DNA from: Alviniconcha marisindica
Lineage: Eukaryota > Mollusca > Gastropoda > Provannidae
Direction: 5' to 3'
DNA length: 64,000 bases
Assembly (NCBI GenBank): GCA_018857735.1
Contig: JABMCL010002130.1
Location: 1,214,501 to 1,278,500 of the forward strand
A program made the position numbers and the translations under genes. Positions 60,801-64,000 of the stretch are shown here, piece after piece. Each line of letters opens with the position of its first letter. Position 1 is the stretch's first letter. The notes beneath the pieces are model-generated. The model was given only the letters and a program-made list of their open reading frames with translations. It ran no database searches and was not told the origin of the DNA.

Positions 60801-62990
60801 ACCCTAAACCCCCACATCACCACCTTAACACACACCACACCACACCCAACCTCCATCCCCACATGCAACCCTTAACACACACACCCCCACACCATCACCC
60901 TAACCTCTCCACATCCCACCCTTAAACACACACCACACCCCCACACCATCACCCTAAACCCCCACATCACCATCTCTTAACACACACCCACACCCCCACA
61001 CCATCACCCTAAACCCCCACATCACCACCCTTCAACACACACCCACACCATCACCCTAAACCTCCAGTCCCCACATCGCCACCCTTAACACACACCACAC
61101 CCCCACACCATCACCCTAAACCTCCAGTCCCCACATCGCCACCCTTAACACACACCACACCCCCACACCATCACCCTAAACCTCCAGTTCCCCACATCGC
61201 AACCCTTAACACACACCACACCCCCACACCATCACCCTAAACCTCCAGTTCCCCACATCGCCACCCTTAACACACACCACACCCCCACACCATCACCCTA
61301 AACCTCCAGTTCCCCACATCGCCACCCTTAACACACACCACACCCCCACACCATCACCCTAAACCTCCAGTTCCCCACATCGCCACCCTTAACACACACC
61401 ACACCCCCACACCATCACCCTAAACCTCCAGTTCCCCACATCGCCACCCTTAACACACACCACACCCCCACACCATCACCCTAAACCTCCAGTTCCCCAC
61501 ATCGCCACCCTTAACACACACCACACCCCCACACCATCACCCTAAACCTCCAGTTCCCCACATCGCCACCCTTAACACACACCACACCCCCACACCATCA
61601 CCCTAAACCTCCAGTTCCCCACATCGCCACCCTTAACACACACCACACCCCCACACCATCACCCTAAACCTCCAGTTCCCCACATCGCCACCCTTAACAC
61701 ACACCACATCATCACCCTAAACCCCCAACCCCCACATCACCACTCTTAACACACACCACACCCCCACACCATCACCCTAAACCCAACCCCCACATCACCA
61801 CACCATTAACACACTATACCATTAACACACACCACACCATCACCCTAAACCTCCAGTTCCCCACATCACCACCCTAAACCCCCCAACCCCCACACCACCA
61901 CCATAAACCCCTTGCTGACTTCTGAATATTGTTTCATATTTGGCTCGCCCTGATATAACCGTACCGGTTGACTGGGCTTAAAACACCAACTTACTTAGTT
62001 ACATTTCATATTTGTTACTGATATGAGCTGGTTAATGTGGTCAGTGGTCATGGTTTCACATGGTACAATGTATTGATATGATCTGGTTAATGTGGTCAGT
62101 GGTCATGGTGTCAGATGGTACAATGTATTGATATGAGCTGGTTAATGTGGTCAGAGGTCATGGTTTCAGATGGTACAATGTATTGATATGATCTGGTTAA
62201 TGTGGTCAATGGTCGTGGTGTCAGATGGTACAATGTATTGATATGATCTGGTTAATGTGGTCAGAGGTCATGGTTTCAGATGGTACAATGTATTGATATG
62301 ATCTGGTTAATGTGGTCAGAGGTCATGGTTTCAGATGGTACAATGTATTGATATGATCTGGTTAATGTGGTCAATGGTCGTGGTGTCAGATGGTACAATG
62401 TATTGATATGATCTGGTTAATGTGGTCAATGGTCATGGTGTCAGATGGTACAATGTATTGATATGAACTGGTTAATGTGGTCAGTGGTCATGGTTTCAGA
62501 TGGTACAATGTATTGATATGATCTGGTTAATGTGGTCAATGGTCGTGGTTTCAGATGGTACAATGTATTGATATGATCTGGTTAATGTGCTCATGGTTTT
62601 AGATGGTACAATGTATTGATATGATCTGGTTAATGTGGTCAGTGGTCATGGTTTCACATGGTACAATGTATTCATATGATCTGGTTAATGTGGTCAGTGG
62701 TCGTGGTTTCAGATGGTACAATGTATTGATATGATCTGGTTAATGTGGTCAGTGGTCGTGGTTTCAGATGGTACAATGTATTGATATGTTCTCGTTAATG
62801 TGGTCAGTGGTCGTGATTTCAGATGGTACAATGTATTGATATGTTCTCGTTAATGTGGTCAGTGGTCGTGGTTTCAGATGGTGCAATGTCCCAGCGAGCC
62901 AATCTGCTGGTAACCGAGGTGTTTGACACGGAGCTGATAGGGGAGGGGGCCATCAGTACCTACACACATGCCCACCAACACCTACTGCAG
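45565..62990 (+). CDS. PRMT7: PRMT7-like protein arginine methyltransferase, 5' part, five exons found
   Basis: PRMT7 is a SAM-dependent enzyme that monomethylates arginine in histones and other proteins. Exons found: 45565-45806, 49109-49145, 54149 to about 54240, 55914-56022 and 62878-62990; where adjoining exons are both present the phases agree. Visible marks: [15 protein letters not shown] and [19 protein letters not shown] (N-terminal helix with the YxxYxxxxxD-type element), [11 protein letters not shown] (start of motif I), [12 protein letters not shown], and the double-E loop [16 protein letters not shown]. The remaining catalytic and second methyltransferase halves lie beyond the window. 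The exon expected between exons 3 and 4, completing motif I and the post-I acidic residue, was not found intact. If it is truly absent the enzyme could not bind SAM normally. Confidence 0.88.
45807..46214 (+). other. PRMT7 intron 1, left part
   Basis: AT-rich intron sequence with a short (TA)n near 46203-46214. No other feature was seen. Confidence 0.6.
46215..48491. mobile_element. 2.28-kb non-autonomous TIR element in PRMT7 intron 1
   Basis: The left end TGACTTAGTGCCAAAAGG (continuing TGCGCAA) is matched in reverse complement by the right end at 48468-48491, with one mismatch in about 24 bases. A TA lies outside each end. The interior is AT-rich with only short frames (46868-47086 and 47974-48279) that show no transposase motifs, so it would be non-autonomous. 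The superfamily is not determined; TA flanks allow but do not prove Tc1/mariner-like insertion. Confidence 0.65.
48742..48985 (+). repeat. SINE-B, truncated
   Basis: It starts within the body (TTCCGGTCATTCTACCAAAA), includes GTATGGTGTACACAGAACAT and GGCACCAGCCATGTAAAATC, and ends GCGCTATATAAAAAAGCGAT. It lacks the tRNA head and has an internal deletion relative to the copies at 30298 and 57487. Confidence 0.8.
49109..49145 (+). CDS. PRMT7: PRMT7 exon 2
   Basis: A 37-nt microexon completes Arg and encodes [12 protein letters not shown], matching the conserved SSYADMLHD of animal PRMT7. The acceptor is TTTCCAG and the donor GTGAGT. Confidence 0.9.
49146..49590 (+). other. PRMT7 intron 2, left unique part
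   Basis: AT-rich with a loose (ATA)n at 49180-49220. No other feature was recognised. Confidence 0.6.
49590..51500. repeat. 49-bp minisatellite, about 38 copies, in PRMT7 intron 2
   Basis: The unit reads GACTAAATGAAGCTACTGAA, TAGGTGTGCACAGGAGTAAC, then CACAATACGT or CATGATACGT. Copies vary in length at the right edge. A rare variant (ATAGGTCACTGTAGTGTAAT) occurs at 49961 and 50954, 993 bp apart. Confidence 0.95.
51510..54148 (+). repeat. Minisatellite made of the exon-3 splice acceptor
   Basis: Units are 37-38 bp at 51520-52340 (TTTGAGAACCGGAAGTGTTG), irregular at 52340-53500, and 51 bp at 53500-54148 (TGTGCTTTCAGAACCAGAAG, then TACTAGTGTATG). Each contains a form of CTTTCAG|AACCAGAAGT, the very junction that opens exon 3 (TGTGCTTTCAGAACCAGAAG at 54138-54157). 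Copies nearest the exon are almost exact and far ones diverge. A repeat fragment shared with 16920 interrupts it at 51715-51840. Confidence 0.9.
54149..54240 (+). CDS. PRMT7: PRMT7 exon 3
   Basis: Encodes [20 protein letters not shown], then RVRVLDIT and possibly GTG. It covers the helix before motif I and the first strand with LDI. The end is uncertain: donors GTACAG after 54233 (phase 1) or GTTTAG after 54240 (phase 2) are both possible, and neither could be tested because the next exon is not seen. Confidence 0.85.
54241..54860 (+). repeat. Array carrying a likely exon end and donor
   Basis: Degenerate units of about 33-55 bp contain GTACATCACAGCTTGC, then ACACAGCCTGTGAGGTCAGT. Read in phase 0, ACAGCCTGTGAG|GTCAGT is Thr-Ala-Cys-Glu plus a donor. 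This is what should end the missing exon, immediately before AFEPMA of exon 4. About 15 copies of the CCTGTGAGGTCAGT-type core were noted. Confidence 0.8.
54861..55085. repeat. 45-bp minisatellite, 4-5 copies
   Basis: The unit is CATGCAGTCACAGTGTGTGG, then CGGTGAGTACCAGTGTCCCC, GTC. GCGGTGAGTAC looks like a 5' splice site; its origin is not known. Confidence 0.9.
55086..55735. repeat. 57-bp minisatellite, about 11 copies
   Basis: The unit is CACTGACACTGCTAAAGTGC, TATGTAGTTTGTGTCTATAA, then CCTATACAGGCAGTTC. TTTGTGTCTATAACC..ACAGGCAGTTC faintly resembles the exon-4 acceptor TTTGTGTCTGTGCAGGCATTTG. Confidence 0.95.
55736..55913 (+). other. PRMT7 intron end with diverged copies of the exon-4 start
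   Basis: GCCATTTGGACTGATAGC at 55755 and TTTTGACTGATGGCCAGTGT at 55843 resemble the exon-4 start (GCATTTGAACCGATGGCCAG). The stretch ends with the acceptor TTTGTGTCTGTGCAG. Confidence 0.5.
55914..56022 (+). CDS. PRMT7: PRMT7 exon 4
   Basis: The 109 nt encode [20 protein letters not shown], then [16 protein letters not shown] plus one base. This corresponds to the segment after motif post-I through motif II in PRMT7. The donor is GTGAGA. Confidence 0.92.
56050..61915. repeat. C-rich telomere-like satellite in PRMT7 intron
   Basis: Almost 6 kb is built from CACCCTAAACCCCCAACCCC-like units. Subarrays include about nine copies of a 54-bp unit at 56440-56920 (ACCATCCTAAACCGCCCAAC) and about eleven of a 61-62-bp unit at 61020-61700 (CACATCGCCACCCTTAACAC). 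The minus strand is very G-rich, with many GGGTTTAGGG-like runs. A SINE-B interrupts it at 57487-57962. Confidence 0.95.
57487..57962 (+). repeat. SINE-B, near full length, in PRMT7 intron
   Basis: The tRNA-like head is GGGGATAGCTCAGTGGTTAG, then GGACTCGTGATTGAAAGG and GGTTCAAATCG. The body has TCTTATTTCGGTATCCCTTC and GCCAAAAGTGCAGGTGGCAG. The tail is GCGCTATATAAGCGATTATC followed by (AATC)n. It is inserted in the C-rich satellite. Confidence 0.9.
61916..62877 (+). repeat. Minisatellite made of the exon-5 splice acceptor
   Basis: From about 62020 a 55-bp unit (TGATCTGGTTAATGTGGTCA, GTGGTCATGGTTTCAGATGG, TACAATGTATTGATA) repeats about 15 times. It contains TTTCAG|ATGGTACAATGT, nearly the junction TTTCAG|ATGGTGCAATGT that opens exon 5. 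The last unit runs straight into the exon. Confidence 0.92.
62878..62990 (+). CDS. PRMT7: PRMT7 exon 5 (double-E loop)
   Basis: The 113 nt complete Asp and encode [20 protein letters not shown], then [17 protein letters not shown]. The two acidic residues of the PRMT double-E loop (TE and ELIGEG) are intact. The donor is GTAGGG. The phase with exon 4 is exact. Confidence 0.93.
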
Positions 62991-63026
62991 GTAGGGCTGA
63001 AGTCTAACAGGTGTATCACGCACAGG

Positions 63027-63058
63027 TGATAGGGGAGGGGGCCATCAGTACCTACACA
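63027..63058 (+). repeat. 32-bp exact copy of exon-5 sequence in the following intron
   Basis: TGATAGGGGAGGGGGCCATC and AGTACCTACACA are identical to 62935-62966 within exon 5, 92 bp upstream. The match stops where the LINE fragment begins. Confidence 0.95.
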
Positions 63059-63712
63059 AAGTCTTGGCTGCATCTTCAGTGAGAAACATGCAGATTGAAC
63101 TACTGCATTTAAGATCGAAATAAGCAGTTTGACAGACTTTTATGACATGCATCTTCATGGACAGGTTTTGGTCAGGAAGGACTCCGAGGTTCCTGGCAGG
63201 ATCAGAGAAGGGGATGTTGTGAGAGCCAAGAGTAATCGAGTCAGGGAGGGGAATGGTGGAAGGTTTCAAGGAAGACGAAAAGGGAAAGAGAAGAGCTTCT
63301 GTTTTGTCGTCTTTAAGTTTGAGCTGATTTTTGATCATCAATGTTTTTATGTCGTCTGTATGCATTGTGTTCTTTGGTGAAGCTGGTCACGTCACTGAGA
63401 GGAGCGGATTTCTGGAGCGTGTATCATCCATGAAAAGCTGACGGTTTACAGAGTGGTTAGCTATGATATCGGAGAGAGGCGTAGTGTACAGGACCAAGAG
63501 AATGGGCCCCAGTACTGAGCCCCGAGGCACACCGTACATGAGCCTTGATGGTGATGAAGATGAGTTATTGACTGAAGTGGACTGATATCTGTCTGAGAGG
63601 TGTGACTGAAACCGTTGGAGTGCAGTAGACTGAATGCCAAAAACAGAGTTCAGGTGGGAGAAGAGAATTTGGTGGTCAGTAGTGTCAAAAGCTGCAGAAA
63701 GATCCAACAAAA
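63059..63712 (-). mobile_element. LINE RT fragment (CR1-like), dead
   Basis: On the minus strand: LDLSAAFDTTDHQILFSHLN, then FQSHLSDRYQSTSVN, YGVPRGSVLGPILLVLY and RQLFMDDTRS (the place of FADD). In a second frame come LKLKDDKTEALLFPFSS and NLGVLPDQNLSMKMHV. These are the RT palm and thumb of CR1-like non-LTR elements. A frameshift near 63380 and missing ends show it is a remnant. It is a third LINE type in the window. Confidence 0.88.
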
Positions 63713-63739
63713 GAAAAACAGAAATGTTGTCATTGTCCA

Positions 63740-64000
63740 GAGCGGAGAGAATATCATATTACAGGACTGTTGTGTATTACAGATGGACTGTGTTGTGTAT
63801 AACATAAGGACTATGTTGTATATGACAGGACTGTTGTGTATTACAGAAGGACTGTGTTGTGTATGACAGGACTGTTGTGTATTACAGAAGGACTGTGTTG
63901 TATATGACAGGACTGTTGTGTATTACAGAAGGACTATTTTGTGTATGACAGGACTGTTGTGTATTACAGAAGGACTATGTTGTGTATGACAGGACTTGTG
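63740..64000. repeat. 41-bp minisatellite, continuing past the window
   Basis: The unit AGGACTGTGTTGTGTATGAC, then AGGACTGTTGTGTATTACAG A repeats about six times and is cut by the right edge. Confidence 0.9.

Noticed and set aside
56050..61915. A true telomere end
   Set aside because: The units are irregular, CCCTAA is not in simple tandem, and gene exons and a SINE lie within and beyond it.

Overview
This is eukaryotic, repeat-rich nuclear DNA. Split genes with GT-AG introns, tRNA-derived SINEs ending in a GCGCTATATAA-type tail, several non-LTR retrotransposon families and very dense CA/CT/GA microsatellites suggest an invertebrate. A marine gastropod or other mollusc is my best guess, by inference only; no sequence here proves the taxon.

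Two conserved genes are clear. A complete beta-tubulin gene lies on the minus strand (15222-28008). It has eight coding exons whose phases all agree and add up to 445 residues, a TATA box at 28108-28115 and a polyadenylation signal at 14998-15003. The 5' part of a PRMT7-like protein arginine methyltransferase gene lies on the plus strand. Five coding exons were found between 45565 and 62990, and the gene runs off the right edge.

Layout: 1-8.9 kb holds microsatellites, a 38-bp and a 46-bp minisatellite, two degraded ORFs and a 138-bp foldback MITE. 8.9-12.3 kb is a decayed LINE with endonuclease and reverse transcriptase. 12.3-14.9 kb holds small tandem arrays and SINE/LINE scraps. 15.0-28.1 kb is beta-tubulin; its introns carry 1-kb polypurine tracts and, abutting the exon-1 donor, a 48-copy 70-bp satellite (24581-27940). 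28.1-45.3 kb is intergenic, with SINEs, three further LINE pieces with recognisable protein, LINE 3' tails, large microsatellites and a degraded ORF near 43.2 kb. 45.5-64 kb is PRMT7, whose introns hold a 2.28-kb TIR element, five minisatellite arrays, almost 6 kb of C-rich telomere-like repeat and a LINE fragment.

The most unusual signal is in PRMT7. Several intronic minisatellites are built from the gene's own splice junctions. The array before exon 3 repeats the acceptor plus the first ~11 exon bases, with copies diverging with distance from the exon. The array before exon 5 repeats its acceptor plus the first exon bases. The array after exon 3 repeats what looks like the last four codons (TACE) and donor of the next exon, whose intact form I could not find. 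That exon should encode the rest of the SAM-binding motif I. So the locus is either a methyltransferase gene remodelled by splice-site minisatellites or a misassembled/collapsed array, and long reads plus RNA-seq would separate these.
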